From the NCBI GenBank assembly GCA_038521345.1, contig JBCBKU010000013.1, positions 22,002 through 86,001 on the forward strand: 64,000 nucleotides of DNA. Reading direction: 5' to 3'. The notes beneath the pieces were generated by a model. That model saw only the letters and a program-made list of their open reading frames with translations, ran no database searches and was not told where the DNA came from. The position numbers were made by a program, and so were the translations under genes. The DNA comes from JBCBKU01 sp038521345 (GTDB taxonomy: Bacteria; Pseudomonadota; Alphaproteobacteria; Rhodobacterales; Rhodobacteraceae). Positions 8,453 through 17,950 of this stretch are shown here, one piece after another (within the stretch, counting starts at the first letter, position 1; every line of letters starts with the position of its first letter).

Positions 8453-8810
8453 ATGACGTGTCCCCAGTGGCATTGCAAGGCGCGGTGATCTGCAGATGAC
8501 CTCCCCCACTTGCCCGAACGGACAGGATTGGGCCGAATGGACGGGGAGGCTATGGCACAATCTTGCACGCCAGCCGGCCACGAAAGTGCAGGAATTCGAC
8601 ATGATCGAGGATCATCGTCTCGCGACCATAAAGTCGCGCCCTCGCCCGCGCCATTTTCGTGGACTTGGGGCATGTTCCGCAGCATTCTTTTTGCGACGTG
8701 ATTGCCCGGCGAGGACGGTTGGCGTGTCTCTTAATCCACTGACACAGGCATCGCCGGATCCCGGTGCATTGGGCCCGATGGCAATCCCTTCAAGACAAAG
8801 AGGACATACG
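8453..8810. other. Divergent intergenic region between the LacI-type gene and the efflux operon
   Basis: About 360 bp with no convincing gene. It holds a 10-bp palindrome (ATCTGCAGAT, 8488-8497) and a 15-bp inverted repeat, ATGATC-GAG-GATCAT (8601-8615), which is a candidate operator for the RND efflux operon. An upstream extension of the adaptor frame to 8496 lacks a plausible signal peptide and is rejected. Confidence 0.5.
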
Positions 8811-9890
8811 ATGCGAGATGCCTTTAGGCAGCGGATAAGGCTTCGGTTTGCTATTCGAGCGGTGGCGCTCATTTTGTCGGGCAGTCTGACGCTGGTCATG
8901 GCCGAGCCAGTGCGGGCCCAAGAGATCCTTGCGAAGATCGGCAGTGTCCAAACCCGCGAAGCCGAACCGCAGCGGGTCTTCTTCGGGCGAGTTAAAGCGC
9001 GTCAAACCGTGGACTTCGCTTTCCAGGTCGGCGGCCAGATCGTGGATCTTCCCATCGACGAAGGCCAGCCGATTGCAGCCGGCACGTTGATCGCCCAACT
9101 GGATCTTGAGCCTTTCGAACTGGCTCTTGCCCGGGCGGTCACTGAGCGCAACGATGCCCGCGCCGATTTCGAGCGCTTTCAGCAACTCAGTGGATCTGCC
9201 GTCAGCCAGGTCACGATTGATGACGCGGAGACGCAGGCCGAGCTTGCCGAGATTGGAGTTCTCGACGCCGAACGGTCTCTTCGACTGGCCACTTTGAACG
9301 CGCCGTTCGACGGAATCGTGGCGCGCCGCATGGTACCAAACTTCTCGACTATTTCGGCGGGTACCGCTGTCGTGCGCCTTCATGACATGTCTGATCTCCG
9401 GATTGAGATCGAAGTACCCGAGCTTGTCTTCCAACGCGTGGGTGAAAACCCCGAGGTTTCCCTCAAGGTCGAATTTCCGGCCTCGCCAAAGCTCTACGAT
9501 GCAGAATTCCGCGAAGTCGCTGCCGAGACCACCCAAGTCGGACAGTCTTTCCAACTGACCGTGGGGCTGGAGCCACCAGAAGATCTCTTCGTGTTGCCGG
9601 GCTCGTCCGCAACGGTGTACGCGGAACTCCTGAACCAAGAAGTGTCACTTATCCTGCCGCAAGCGGCTCTGGTGTTTGATCCCGATGGGGCCCCCTCTGT
9701 CATGGTCTTCGAGCCGACGGGTGCCGCCACCGGAACCGTCACCCGGACTCCGGTCGAGATCGAACCGGACCCATCCGGTGCCGTGCGTGTGATCTCCGGT
9801 CTTTCGGCGGGAACCGAGATCGTGACTGCCGGGGCCGCACTTTTGAATGATGGCGACGCCGTCGAACGCTTTACCGGGTTCACGAGGTAA
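8811..9890 (+). CDS. RND efflux periplasmic adaptor (HlyD/MFP family)
   Basis: 359-aa membrane fusion protein linking an inner-membrane RND pump to an outer-membrane channel. I chose the ATG at 8811, which has GAGG about 8 nt upstream and gives a signal peptide ending near VRAQ (about residue 36). The barrel-sandwich (lipoyl-like) halves flank a short alpha-hairpin (about residues 100-165), followed by beta-barrel and membrane-proximal domains. The stop is 3 bp before the pump's ATG, so the two form an operon. No outer-membrane factor gene follows. Confidence 0.92.
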   Translation: MRDAFRQRIRLRFAIRAVALILSGSLTLVMAEPVRAQEILAKIGSVQTREAEPQRVFFGRVKARQTVDFAFQVGGQIVDLPIDEGQPIAAGTLIAQLDLEPFELALARAVTERNDARADFERFQQLSGSAVSQVTIDDAETQAELAEIGVLDAERSLRLATLNAPFDGIVARRMVPNFSTISAGTAVVRLHDMSDLRIEIEVPELVFQRVGENPEVSLKVEFPASPKLYDAEFREVAAETTQVGQSFQLTVGLEPPEDLFVLPGSSATVYAELLNQEVSLILPQAALVFDPDGAPSVMVFEPTGAATGTVTRTPVEIEPDPSGAVRVISGLSAGTEIVTAGAALLNDGDAVERFTGFTR

Positions 9891-9893
9891 ACC

Positions 9894-12800
9894 ATGGACA
9901 TCGCCCGCGCCTCGATCAACAAGCCGATCTACACTTGGATCATCATTCTCGGCTGTCTCTTCGGAGGCTACTGGGGCTTCAACACACTTGGTCGCCTCGA
10001 AGACCCGTCCTTCACGATCAAGACCGCGGTGGTGGTAACCGGCTATCCGGGCGCGTCGGCGGAAGAAGTCGCGCTTGAGGTGTCAGAGCCTCTCGAATCC
10101 GAGATTCAGAAGATGGGCGAGGTCGACAGCATTGAGACGCTGAACCAACCCGGAATCTCCGTGATCAACGTGAATATCCAGGATACCTTTGGCGGTGACG
10201 AGCTGCCGGATCTCTGGACAAAGCTTCGCAATCGCGTCGGACAGGCAGATCTGCCGGAAGGGGCGCGCCAACCTTCGGTCAACGATACATTTGGCGATGT
10301 CTATGGCCTGTTCTACGCCGTGTCGGCCCCCGGATACTCCGACGCCGAGATCCATACGCTTGCCTCATATCTGAGGCGTGAGATCCTTGCTGTGGACGGG
10401 GTCAAGGACGTCTCGCTTGCGGGATTGCCGGAGGAAGCCATTTTCGTTGAACCGGATATGGCCTTGTCCACCTCGCTTGGCGTGTCACCCGCTGCAATTT
10501 CGGGGGCATTGGCGTCCGCCGACGAAGTCGTCGAAGGAGGCCTGATCCAGAACGACGAGGGACGCACCCTCATTCTACGCCCCGATGGAAGTGACACGCT
10601 CACTTCAATCGAACGGCTGTCAATCGGCGTTGGTGGTGAGGTCTTGAACCTCACGGACTTTGCAAGTGTGGAACGCAGCCGCATTGTCGATCCCGATGTA
10701 ATCATCCGCCACAATGGGCAAGAGGCATTCACGGTTGGCGTGGCCGGCATCGCCACCGACAATATTGTCGAGATCGGCGAACGTGTAGACGTCCGACTGC
10801 AGGAACTTCAGGCCGGATTTCCACTCGGAATCTCGGTGGAGCCGATATATCGCCAGCATGTCGTGGTCGCCGACAGTGTGAACGACTTCCTCGTCAATCT
10901 CGCAACGTCCGTAAGCATCGTGATCGCGGTACTGGCAGTCTTCATGGGCGTTCGTGCGGCCCTCGTCGTCGGGATCACGCTGCTCTTGACAGTGGTCGGT
11001 ACGCTTTTCTTCATGGCCCTCGGCTCGATCGAGATGGAACGCATCTCGCTCGGAGCCTTGATCATCGCAATGGGCATGCTCGTCGACAATGCCATCGTCG
11101 TGGCCGAAGGAATGCAAATTGCGATGCAACGCGGGAAAACCTCGCGCGAGGCCGCGGCACAAGCTGCCAACAAGACGCAGATCCCCCTTCTGGGCGCAAC
11201 CGTGATTGGCATTATGGCGTTCGCCGGGATCGGGCTCAGCCCAGACTCCACCGGTGAGTTCATGTTCTCGCTCTTTGCCGTGATCGGCATTTCGTTGTTG
11301 TTGTCATGGCTTCTCGCCATCACGGTCACTCCGCTTCTCGGGCACTACTTTTTCAAACAAGGCAGTGCCGACGGCGCCGGAAGCTACGATGGGTTTGTCT
11401 TTCGCGCCTATGGCGGCTTCCTCGGCGCGATGATCCGTTTGCGCTGGCTTGTTCTCGCGCTTTTGATCGGGGTCACAGCAGCGTGCTTTGTGCTTTTCAC
11501 GCAGGTGCGCCAGCAATTCTTCCCGGACAGCAGCACACCGCTTTACTTCGTCCACTACAACCTGCCCCTGGGCGCATCGATCCATCAGACCGCCGAGGAT
11601 CTGACGGTTGTCGAGGCTTGGCTCGCCGAGCGCACGGATGTCACCGCAGTCACGACATTCGCAGGAGACGGCGCGGCACGGTTCATGCTGACCTACGATT
11701 CCGAGGACGCAAGCCCAAGCTACGGGCACATGATCGTGCGGGTTTCCACAATCGACGCGATCGAAGCCGAGATGGCCGCTCTCGAAGAGTTTGCAGCGGG
11801 CTCGATGCCAGATGGACGGTTCCGGGTTCGCCGGCTGGCCTTCGGGCCGGGCGGCGGTGCCCCGATCGAAGCCCGCTTCTATGGGCCAGAACCGGCCGTT
11901 CTGCGATCGCTTGCCGAAGAGGCGAAAGCCGCCCTCACTGCCGCCAGCGACAACGCTCTTTTTGTGCGGCACGATTGGGAAGAGCAAGAGTTGATCCTAA
12001 AGGCCGAATACGCGGATGCCCGGGCACAAGAAGCCGGAATTTCGCGATCTGAGATCGCCCAGATTCTGGACTTTGCAACATCCGGGGTCCGGTCCGGCAC
12101 TTATCGCGAGGGCGATCGCCAGATCCCTCTCGTGCTGCGCGCGCCTCAGGACACCGGTGTCCGATTGACCGACTATCTGGCCTATTCCGATGCCCAGGGT
12201 GATTTCGTGCCATTCGAGCAGGTTGTCGACCGCCTCGTCTTCGAAACGCAGAACACCATCATCCGGCGCAGAGACCGCGAGAGCGTGATCACCGTCGGGG
12301 CCGATATTCCGCGGTCTATGACGGCTGCCGAGGTTCACGCCGAGGTTCGCGAAGCAATCGAGGCGATCGAAACGCCGCCCGGATATCGGTTCGAATGGGG
12401 CGGTGAGTTTGAGAACTCCGGAGACGCTCAGGCGTCTCTGGGCACACAGCTCCCGATGACAATCCTGATCATGCTGCTGATCACCGTTATCCTGTTCAAT
12501 GGTTTAAGGCAGACGGCAATCATCTGGCTCCTTGTACCCATGTCGGTTAACGGGGCAGCCTTGGGTCTTGTCGGAACAGGACTTCCATTCACCTTCACCG
12601 CGCTTCTTGGCCTGCTCTCGCTTTCTGGCATGCTGATCAAGAACGGCATCGTGTTGGTGGAGGAGATCGACCTGACACGGGCAGAGGCACCCAGGCAGGA
12701 GCTGCGCGAAGCCATTGTCGAGGCGTCAAAGTCAAGACTTCGGCCGGTCCTTTTGGCCGCGGCCACCACGATCCTCGGGATGGTGCCGTTGCTGAGCGAC

Positions 12801-12956
12801 GCCTTCTTCGCGTCGATGGCGGTGACAATAATGGGCGGCTTGGCATTCGCGTCGATTCTGACGCTGGTCGCCGCGCCGGTCCTGTACCACATCCTCTTCG
12901 CCCGAAGCGCGCGTCGGGGCGCGGCAGCAGCGGCGGCAGATCCGGCCCCGGCCTAG
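9894..12956 (+). CDS. RND family efflux transporter permease (AcrB/HAE1-like)
   Basis: 1020-aa proton-driven exporter of the AcrB superfamily. It has the N-terminal helix, two large periplasmic loops and twelve helices in two repeats. The TM4 proton-relay motif reads GMLVDNAIVVAE, keeping the first Asp with Asn in the second position, a variant seen in several RND subfamilies; the second-repeat motif KNGIVLVEEID has the relay Lys. It ends in a low-complexity Ala-rich tail. The stop overlaps the convergent PHP gene by 4 bp. Drug or other hydrophobic export is the likely role; the substrate is unknown. Confidence 0.93.
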   Translation: MDIARASINKPIYTWIIILGCLFGGYWGFNTLGRLEDPSFTIKTAVVVTGYPGASAEEVALEVSEPLESEIQKMGEVDSIETLNQPGISVINVNIQDTFGGDELPDLWTKLRNRVGQADLPEGARQPSVNDTFGDVYGLFYAVSAPGYSDAEIHTLASYLRREILAVDGVKDVSLAGLPEEAIFVEPDMALSTSLGVSPAAISGALASADEVVEGGLIQNDEGRTLILRPDGSDTLTSIERLSIGVGGEVLNLTDFASVERSRIVDPDVIIRHNGQEAFTVGVAGIATDNIVEIGERVDVRLQELQAGFPLGISVEPIYRQHVVVADSVNDFLVNLATSVSIVIAVLAVFMGVRAALVVGITLLLTVVGTLFFMALGSIEMERISLGALIIAMGMLVDNAIVVAEGMQIAMQRGKTSREAAAQAANKTQIPLLGATVIGIMAFAGIGLSPDSTGEFMFSLFAVIGISLLLSWLLAITVTPLLGHYFFKQGSADGAGSYDGFVFRAYGGFLGAMIRLRWLVLALLIGVTAACFVLFTQVRQQFFPDSSTPLYFVHYNLPLGASIHQTAEDLTVVEAWLAERTDVTAVTTFAGDGAARFMLTYDSEDASPSYGHMIVRVSTIDAIEAEMAALEEFAAGSMPDGRFRVRRLAFGPGGGAPIEARFYGPEPAVLRSLAEEAKAALTAASDNALFVRHDWEEQELILKAEYADARAQEAGISRSEIAQILDFATSGVRSGTYREGDRQIPLVLRAPQDTGVRLTDYLAYSDAQGDFVPFEQVVDRLVFETQNTIIRRRDRESVITVGADIPRSMTAAEVHAEVREAIEAIETPPGYRFEWGGEFENSGDAQASLGTQLPMTILIMLLITVILFNGLRQTAIIWLLVPMSVNGAALGLVGTGLPFTFTALLGLLSLSGMLIKNGIVLVEEIDLTRAEAPRQELREAIVEASKSRLRPVLLAAATTILGMVPLLSDAFFASMAVTIMGGLAFASILTLVAAPVLYHILFARSARRGAAAAAADPAPA

Positions 12957-13876
12957 GACCGCCAGACCGGGTTCGTCCAGGCCCGCTTGCCGGCGCGATC
13001 GACCACCGTAAGGCGCAGCCAAGATGCGTCGCCAAAACGGGTCAGCGGCAGCGTCGCCCGCGACAGGCTCTGACCGTGCTGCGCCACCGTGGCCGATCCG
13101 GGACCCTGCACAATCACCGACGCTGCTGGCGACATGGATACGGTGACTTCTGCCTCCGACCACGCGACGTCATGGATTTCCGGTCCGGTCGACGCGTACA
13201 TGTGCCCGGCCTTCAGGGCCTCGAGCAGCGCCTCGGGCGTGCTCGCCTCCGCCTTAACCATGGTCCAGCCGCCAAAATGATCCGGCTCGGTAAAATGGGC
13301 ATCGTCCGTTGCACAAAGCGTCAGGCGACGACCTTCCTCGAGGAGACGGTCAAGGTGCCAGAACCCCTCAGCCCGGTCCGCGCCCACCTGGCAGCCATGG
13401 TTGTAGACTTCTACCGCGTGGGCGGCTTCAAGGCTCCGAGCGTCGGCAAGACTGAGCCCGCCCCATTCCGGATGGGCAACGGCGACAAAGGCCCCGGCAT
13501 CCCGAGCCCGCTGCGCCAGTTCGGGCCCTGTTTCCTGTCCTTCGATCGGTTGGAAACCAGGCGAATGCGACGGGGCGAAATCTTCAGGCAACCCGACGGC
13601 AAGGATGTGCCAAAGCTCTCCGTTCTCCATCTGGCCGGAATGGATCTCGGCGCCCAGAATCGTGGTGAAGCTGTTGTCGCGGAACAGTTTCGTATCGGTG
13701 ATGGGATAGCCATAGGGGCCGATGAAATGATCCGTCAGCGCGATGAAATCGTAGCCCTCGTCCCGATAGCGGCGACACACCTCCTCCGGATCGAGTGCGC
13801 CGTCCGAAACATTCGAATGAGTGTGCAAGTTGCCGCGCCAGAAGCGGCCCGGGGCGGTGAAGGCGGGATCGTGCAT
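12953..13876 (-). CDS. PHP-domain metallohydrolase (CehA/McbA-like)
   Basis: 307-aa protein with PHP-domain metal motifs: NLHTHSNVSDG (HxH), ALTDHF, a central VAHPEW and the C-terminal ATDDAH. These ligate two or three metals for phosphoester or related hydrolysis. The CehA/McbA-like subgroup is associated with carbamate or phosphodiester hydrolysis, but specificity cannot be assigned. It is the last gene of the long Opp-type operon, 8 bp after the GNAT gene, and may act on the imported substrate. No signal peptide is present, so it is cytoplasmic. Confidence 0.85.
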   Translation of the reverse strand: MHDPAFTAPGRFWRGNLHTHSNVSDGALDPEEVCRRYRDEGYDFIALTDHFIGPYGYPITDTKLFRDNSFTTILGAEIHSGQMENGELWHILAVGLPEDFAPSHSPGFQPIEGQETGPELAQRARDAGAFVAVAHPEWGGLSLADARSLEAAHAVEVYNHGCQVGADRAEGFWHLDRLLEEGRRLTLCATDDAHFTEPDHFGGWTMVKAEASTPEALLEALKAGHMYASTGPEIHDVAWSEAEVTVSMSPAASVIVQGPGSATVAQHGQSLSRATLPLTRFGDASWLRLTVVDRAGKRAWTNPVWRS

Positions 13877-13884
13877 TTGGAACC

Positions 13885-14337
13885 TCAGCGAAGGGGTTTG
13901 ACGAGGGTGACGCGCAGGCGATCGTCATGACCCTGCGGATGTGCGCCGATTGAGATCACCCTGAACCCCGCCGATGAATAGAATGCGACAAGATGGGTAA
14001 ATTGCTGGCCCGTAAACAGCCGGATCGCCTGAAAGCCCTCGGCCCGAGCATGGTCCTCGATCGCGGCCAGCGCGGCACGCCCATTCCCGCCCCGCTGATG
14101 GTCGGGGTCGATGGCGAGTTCGTCGAGAACAAGCGTCGATCCATCGCGATCGAGGGCCACCGCACCCACGCGTTCCGGCGCATCCAGCCAATAGGCATCG
14201 CCGCGATCCAGGGCCGCGCGGAGCCAGTCCTTTGGCCCGGCAACGTTGCCCATGGCTTGGATGTAATCTGCAAAAGCCGCGGTGAAGAGCGCCGCGAGAG
14301 CCTCGAAATCATCTGCACCGGCGCGGACCAGCTTCAT
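13885..14337 (-). CDS. GNAT family N-acetyltransferase
   Basis: 150-aa acetyltransferase. The acetyl-CoA-binding motif A is visible as LAIDPDHQRGGNGRAALAAI (about residues 75-94), preceded by the beta strand TLVLDE. The start ATG at 14337 overlaps the methyltransferase stop (ATGA). Longer in-frame starts lie inside that methyltransferase and are rejected. Its position between a methyltransferase and a PHP hydrolase in the Opp operon suggests it modifies the imported compound or a related metabolite; the substrate is unknown. Confidence 0.88.
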   Translation of the reverse strand: MKLVRAGADDFEALAALFTAAFADYIQAMGNVAGPKDWLRAALDRGDAYWLDAPERVGAVALDRDGSTLVLDELAIDPDHQRGGNGRAALAAIEDHARAEGFQAIRLFTGQQFTHLVAFYSSAGFRVISIGAHPQGHDDRLRVTLVKPLR

Positions 14338-14951
14338 GCCCGGCGGAACACCATCACAAGTCCACGGTCGGCCGCATGTGGATGATCGGCCCCCTCGTAG
14401 ATCTCGATTTCGACAAAGCGAAGCGGCGTGATCCGGCCAGCCGCCTGAAGCTGAGCCAAGGCAGAACCAAAGCCCATCCCGTCCAAGACCGCGGGGATGG
14501 TCCCGCAGACGAACAGCGCGCCAGGGCGGGTGACCCGCAAGAGTTCGGGAAGACAGGCCGGGCCCACATGCCCGTGGGTGAATGTACCGCACGAGATGAC
14601 CCCGCCATAGGCCGCATCTGCCAGGTTAAGCGGCTTCAGAAGATCCCCCTCAATCAGTTCGCGGTAGATCCCTTTGCCCCGCGCCACCTCAAGCATTTCG
14701 GGCGTGATGTCGAAGGCATCGACGGTCGCCCCGCCTAGATATTCGGCAACAAGCCCCGTCCCCGCTCCGATATCGAGGATCGGCGTATCGCCTCCTTCCG
14801 CCAGATAGATCTCGGCAATCCGACGCGGCGCGACATAGCCCCAGCCAGCGCCGAAACTATCGTCATAGGTTTCGGCCCAGTCTCCATAAAGCCGGCGCGC
14901 GCTGTCGGGGCCGTCGATGTCGTAGGCGTTGTCGAGGTCGTAATTGGGCAT
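14334..14951 (-). CDS. Class I SAM-dependent methyltransferase
   Basis: 205-aa Rossmann-fold methyltransferase. Motif I is LDIGAGTGLVAEYL (about residues 60-73) and the post-I acidic strand is DAFDITPEML, followed by EGDLLKPL for motif II. The N-terminal YGDWAETYDDSF block is typical of the UbiE/Tam-like small-molecule group. It begins 4 bp after the OppF stop and overlaps the GNAT gene, so it belongs to the ABC transporter operon. The substrate is not deducible. Confidence 0.88.
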   Translation of the reverse strand: MPNYDLDNAYDIDGPDSARRLYGDWAETYDDSFGAGWGYVAPRRIAEIYLAEGGDTPILDIGAGTGLVAEYLGGATVDAFDITPEMLEVARGKGIYRELIEGDLLKPLNLADAAYGGVISCGTFTHGHVGPACLPELLRVTRPGALFVCGTIPAVLDGMGFGSALAQLQAAGRITPLRFVEIEIYEGADHPHAADRGLVMVFRRA

Positions 14952-14955
14952 TTGG

Positions 14956-15816
14956 CTATCCGTCGACGCTCACCTGACCGCGCTCGAACGCGGCGATGCG
15001 CGATCGCTTATCAGGATCGAGAGACGGGATCGCCGACAGCAGCGCGCGGGTATAATCATGCCGGGGGTTGGCAAAGATCTCGCGCGTCTGACCCTCTTCG
15101 ACGATCTCGCCCAGGTACATGACGGCCACGTAATCGCAGACATGGGCAACGACCGACAGATCGTGACTGATGAACAGGAAGGTGAGGTCAAGATCCCGCT
15201 GAAGCTTTTTCAGGAGGTTCAGAATGTCGGCCTGGATCGAAACGTCGAGCGCCGCGACACATTCATCCGCCACAACGAAGCGGGGCCCGGACACCAATGT
15301 CCGGGCGATTGAAATCCGTTGGCGCTGGCCGCCCGAAAAGGCATGGGGGTAACGGCGAAGATGCTCAAGACTGATCCGGCACTTCGCCGCGATCTCGCGC
15401 ACGCGCGCATCCGTCTCCTCGCGGGACGACGTGAGACCCAGCACCTCGAGCGGCTCGGCGATAATGTCCCGAACCGTCATCCGGGGCGAAAGGGCGGCGT
15501 AGGGATCCTGAAAGATGAGCTGCGCCTTGGCGCGGAACGCCCGCTCGTCCTTTCGCCCCATCGTTGCGATGTCGAAGCGGTCCACGCCATCGTCATAGGT
15601 GATGTGCCCGTCCGTGATCGGCGCCGCCCTCAGGATCGCGCGGCCAAGCGTTGTTTTGCCAGAACCCGACTCGCCCACAAGGCCCACAAAGCTGCCCTCA
15701 GGGATATCGAGCGAAACCTCTTTCACCGCCTTCAACATTGGCGGCGCCCCAAGAAGCCGTCGGCCAAGCGGAAAGGCGACCGTCAGATTGTCGACGCGGA
15801 CCAGCGGGCGGCTCAT
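14956..15816 (-). CDS. Oligopeptide-type ABC transporter ATPase (OppF/DppF-like)
   Basis: 286-aa nucleotide-binding subunit with Walker A GESGSGKTT, signature FSGGQRQRISIARTL, Walker B VVADECVAALD and switch ISHDLSV. Walker B reads DEC where DEP is usual, a mild variant. The C-terminal oligopeptide/dipeptide-type extension is shorter than usual and has only one visible Cys-free segment, so an iron-sulfur site is unlikely. The ATG overlaps the OppD stop (ATGA). It forms an ATPase heterodimer with the neighbouring OppD-like subunit. Confidence 0.93.
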   Translation of the reverse strand: MSRPLVRVDNLTVAFPLGRRLLGAPPMLKAVKEVSLDIPEGSFVGLVGESGSGKTTLGRAILRAAPITDGHITYDDGVDRFDIATMGRKDERAFRAKAQLIFQDPYAALSPRMTVRDIIAEPLEVLGLTSSREETDARVREIAAKCRISLEHLRRYPHAFSGGQRQRISIARTLVSGPRFVVADECVAALDVSIQADILNLLKKLQRDLDLTFLFISHDLSVVAHVCDYVAVMYLGEIVEEGQTREIFANPRHDYTRALLSAIPSLDPDKRSRIAAFERGQVSVDG

Positions 15817-16799
15817 CTAACGTCCTCCGGGAACAAGGCGGCATGGTGGCCGGGTGACACCTCGGTCATCGGTGGCACCTCGGTTTCGTATCTTGATCCG
15901 GGCGCAAGTTCGCTGTTCCGGGGGTGGAACACACATCCCCGGGGCCGCTCAAGCGGAGACGGAATATCACCGGGGATCGGTGTCAGAGGCGCGTCAAGAT
16001 CGTCGAGCTTCGGCAAGGCATTGAGAAGCCCGCGGGTGTAGGCGTGTGCAGGTCTCCGCAGGACCTCGCGGACCGGCCCCTTCTCCATGATCCGGCCCAG
16101 ATACATCACCGCCACCCGGTCCGCCGTTTGCGCGATCACGCCAAGATCGTGCGTGATGAACAGGATCGACATTCCGAACTCGGCCACGAGCTCCTTCATG
16201 AGATCGATCACCTGCCGCTGGATCGTTACGTCGAGCGCGGTAGTGGGCTCATCCGCGATGAGCAGGCGCGGTTGTGTCGACAGCGCCATGGCGATCATTG
16301 CCCGCTGACGCATTCCGCCGGAATACTCGAACACATACTGATCGAAGCGCCGCGTGGGTTCGGTAATACCAACACGGTCCAGCATATCGATCGAGAGTTC
16401 CTTGGCCTCTTTCTTCGACATCCCGGTATGGATCTGCAACTGTTCAACCATCTGCCCGCCGACCGTGATCGCGGGCGCGAAACTCGCCATGGGTTCCTGG
16501 AAAATCATAGAGATCGCGCCACCCCGGATCGGGAGCATGTCTCGTTCACGCTTCAGGGACAGAACGTCGATATCCGGGTCCCCATGCAGCGTGATCCGTG
16601 ACGACGGATCATAAACTGTGTTCCGCCCGTTCAGCTGCATGGCTGATTTGGCCGTTACCGACTTACCCGAGCCGGACTCGCCCACCAGACCCAGGACCTC
16701 GCCCTCCCGGATATCAAAGGACACGTTTTCAACAGCCGTGATTAGGCCCTCATCCGTCTTGAAGCGGATCGTCAGGTTTTCGACCGACAGGACCGTCAC
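15813..16799 (-). CDS. Oligopeptide-type ABC transporter ATPase (OppD-like)
   Basis: 328-aa nucleotide-binding subunit. It starts at a GTG (16799) that overlaps the permease stop (GTGA); the longer open frame to 17246 runs through the permease gene and is rejected. Walker A is GESGSGKSV, the signature is YSGGMRQRAMIAMAL and Walker B is LLIADEPTTALD. The C-terminal oligo_HPY region contains the PLTPIPGDIPSPLERP segment with CVFHPR, typical of OppD/DppD. It pairs with the OppF-like ATPase. Confidence 0.94.
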   Translation of the reverse strand: MTVLSVENLTIRFKTDEGLITAVENVSFDIREGEVLGLVGESGSGKSVTAKSAMQLNGRNTVYDPSSRITLHGDPDIDVLSLKRERDMLPIRGGAISMIFQEPMASFAPAITVGGQMVEQLQIHTGMSKKEAKELSIDMLDRVGITEPTRRFDQYVFEYSGGMRQRAMIAMALSTQPRLLIADEPTTALDVTIQRQVIDLMKELVAEFGMSILFITHDLGVIAQTADRVAVMYLGRIMEKGPVREVLRRPAHAYTRGLLNALPKLDDLDAPLTPIPGDIPSPLERPRGCVFHPRNSELAPGSRYETEVPPMTEVSPGHHAALFPEDVR

Positions 16800-17950
16800 T
16801 TGCGCGCCTCGGCATAAGGGTCGGCTGCGTCCCGCAAACCGTCTCCGACAAAGACAAAAGCCATCACGAGCGTGACAAAGAAGATCACCGGAATGAAATA
16901 CCATTGGTAGTTCAGGAGAACGTCGGCCTGAGTGGTGTTCTGCAAGAGCACCCCAAGCGAAGTCACCGGATCCTTCAGACCCAGCCCGATGAACGACAGG
17001 GCGGTTTCGGACAGAACCATGTAGGGAAACGAGATCACAAGATCGACGATGATATAGCTCGTGAAGGACGGCAGCAGGTGCCGCCGGATCACGTGGCCCG
17101 ACGACGCGCCCGAAAGTCGTGCGGCCAGTACATAATCCTGGTTCCGCTCGACCAGCAGATGCGTCCGCACCCGTCTGGCCAGCGTCGGCCAGCCGATAAG
17201 GCCAAGGATGATGGATATGAAGAAGAACCGCATCTCGGCCGACCACGTGTCCGGCACAAAGGCCGCCAAAGCCATGAACAAGGGGATCGCCGGTACCGTT
17301 CGGATCGCATCGGTGATCATCTGCAAGATCCCGTCGATGACGCCGCCATAGTATCCCGCAACCCCGCCAATCACGAGCGCCATCACGAACGAGATCAAGA
17401 CCCCGAGTGTTCCCACGGCCAGTGAGGTTTTGATCGCGTGCAGCGTCCGGCTAAAGATATCCTTGCCGGTGTCATCGGTTCCGAAAAGGTGGACATAGCC
17501 GTCCTCGACCCCAAAAAGATGGCGGTTCAGAGTGACGCCGAACCACTTATACTCATCCCCTTCCACGAAGAACTGGATATACCGCCGGTCCTCGGTATCG
17601 ATCGTCGTCACCCAGCGGAAATTGGTCGCGAGCGAGCGCTCGCGTTTCACGCCATAGATAAAGGGCCGCATGGAACACCCCGCCTCGTCACAGAAACGCG
17701 GGATTTGCGGCGCGCCGTTCGTGTACTCCTTGTTGGCTCCTGCAATCGTCGGGTTGTAGGGCGCCAGAAAGTCGGACAAGAGCCCCATTACGATCATCGT
17801 GATCAGCACGACTGCGGCGACCATGGCCGCCCGCTGTTTCTTGAAGCGCGCCCAGATCAGCTGGCTCTGGGACGCAGTGAAATACGCCTCTTTCGCGCTT
17901 TGGCTGACTTCGGGTGCGGCGGCTGCCCCGCCCGGCAAAACGTCCGTCAT
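16796..17950 (-). CDS. Oligopeptide-type ABC transporter permease (OppC-like, long form)
   Basis: 384-aa permease, about 80 residues longer than ordinary OppC/DppC because of a periplasmic insert between TM1 and TM2 (about residues 70-155, with two Cys near residues 88 and 92). The EAA loop region reads AARLSGASSGHVIRRHLLP. The start overlaps the OppB stop by 4 bp. Such long permeases accompany large (about 680-aa) binding proteins, as in AgpA-type galactoside systems, so the substrate may be a sugar or other non-peptide. Confidence 0.92.
   Translation of the reverse strand: MTDVLPGGAAAAPEVSQSAKEAYFTASQSQLIWARFKKQRAAMVAAVVLITMIVMGLLSDFLAPYNPTIAGANKEYTNGAPQIPRFCDEAGCSMRPFIYGVKRERSLATNFRWVTTIDTEDRRYIQFFVEGDEYKWFGVTLNRHLFGVEDGYVHLFGTDDTGKDIFSRTLHAIKTSLAVGTLGVLISFVMALVIGGVAGYYGGVIDGILQMITDAIRTVPAIPLFMALAAFVPDTWSAEMRFFFISIILGLIGWPTLARRVRTHLLVERNQDYVLAARLSGASSGHVIRRHLLPSFTSYIIVDLVISFPYMVLSETALSFIGLGLKDPVTSLGVLLQNTTQADVLLNYQWYFIPVIFFVTLVMAFVFVGDGLRDAADPYAEARK

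Noticed and set aside
8553..8566. Sigma-54-like TGGCAC...TTGC
   Set aside because: The spacing between the GG and GC elements is one base too short (9 rather than 10), and sigma-54 does not tolerate that.
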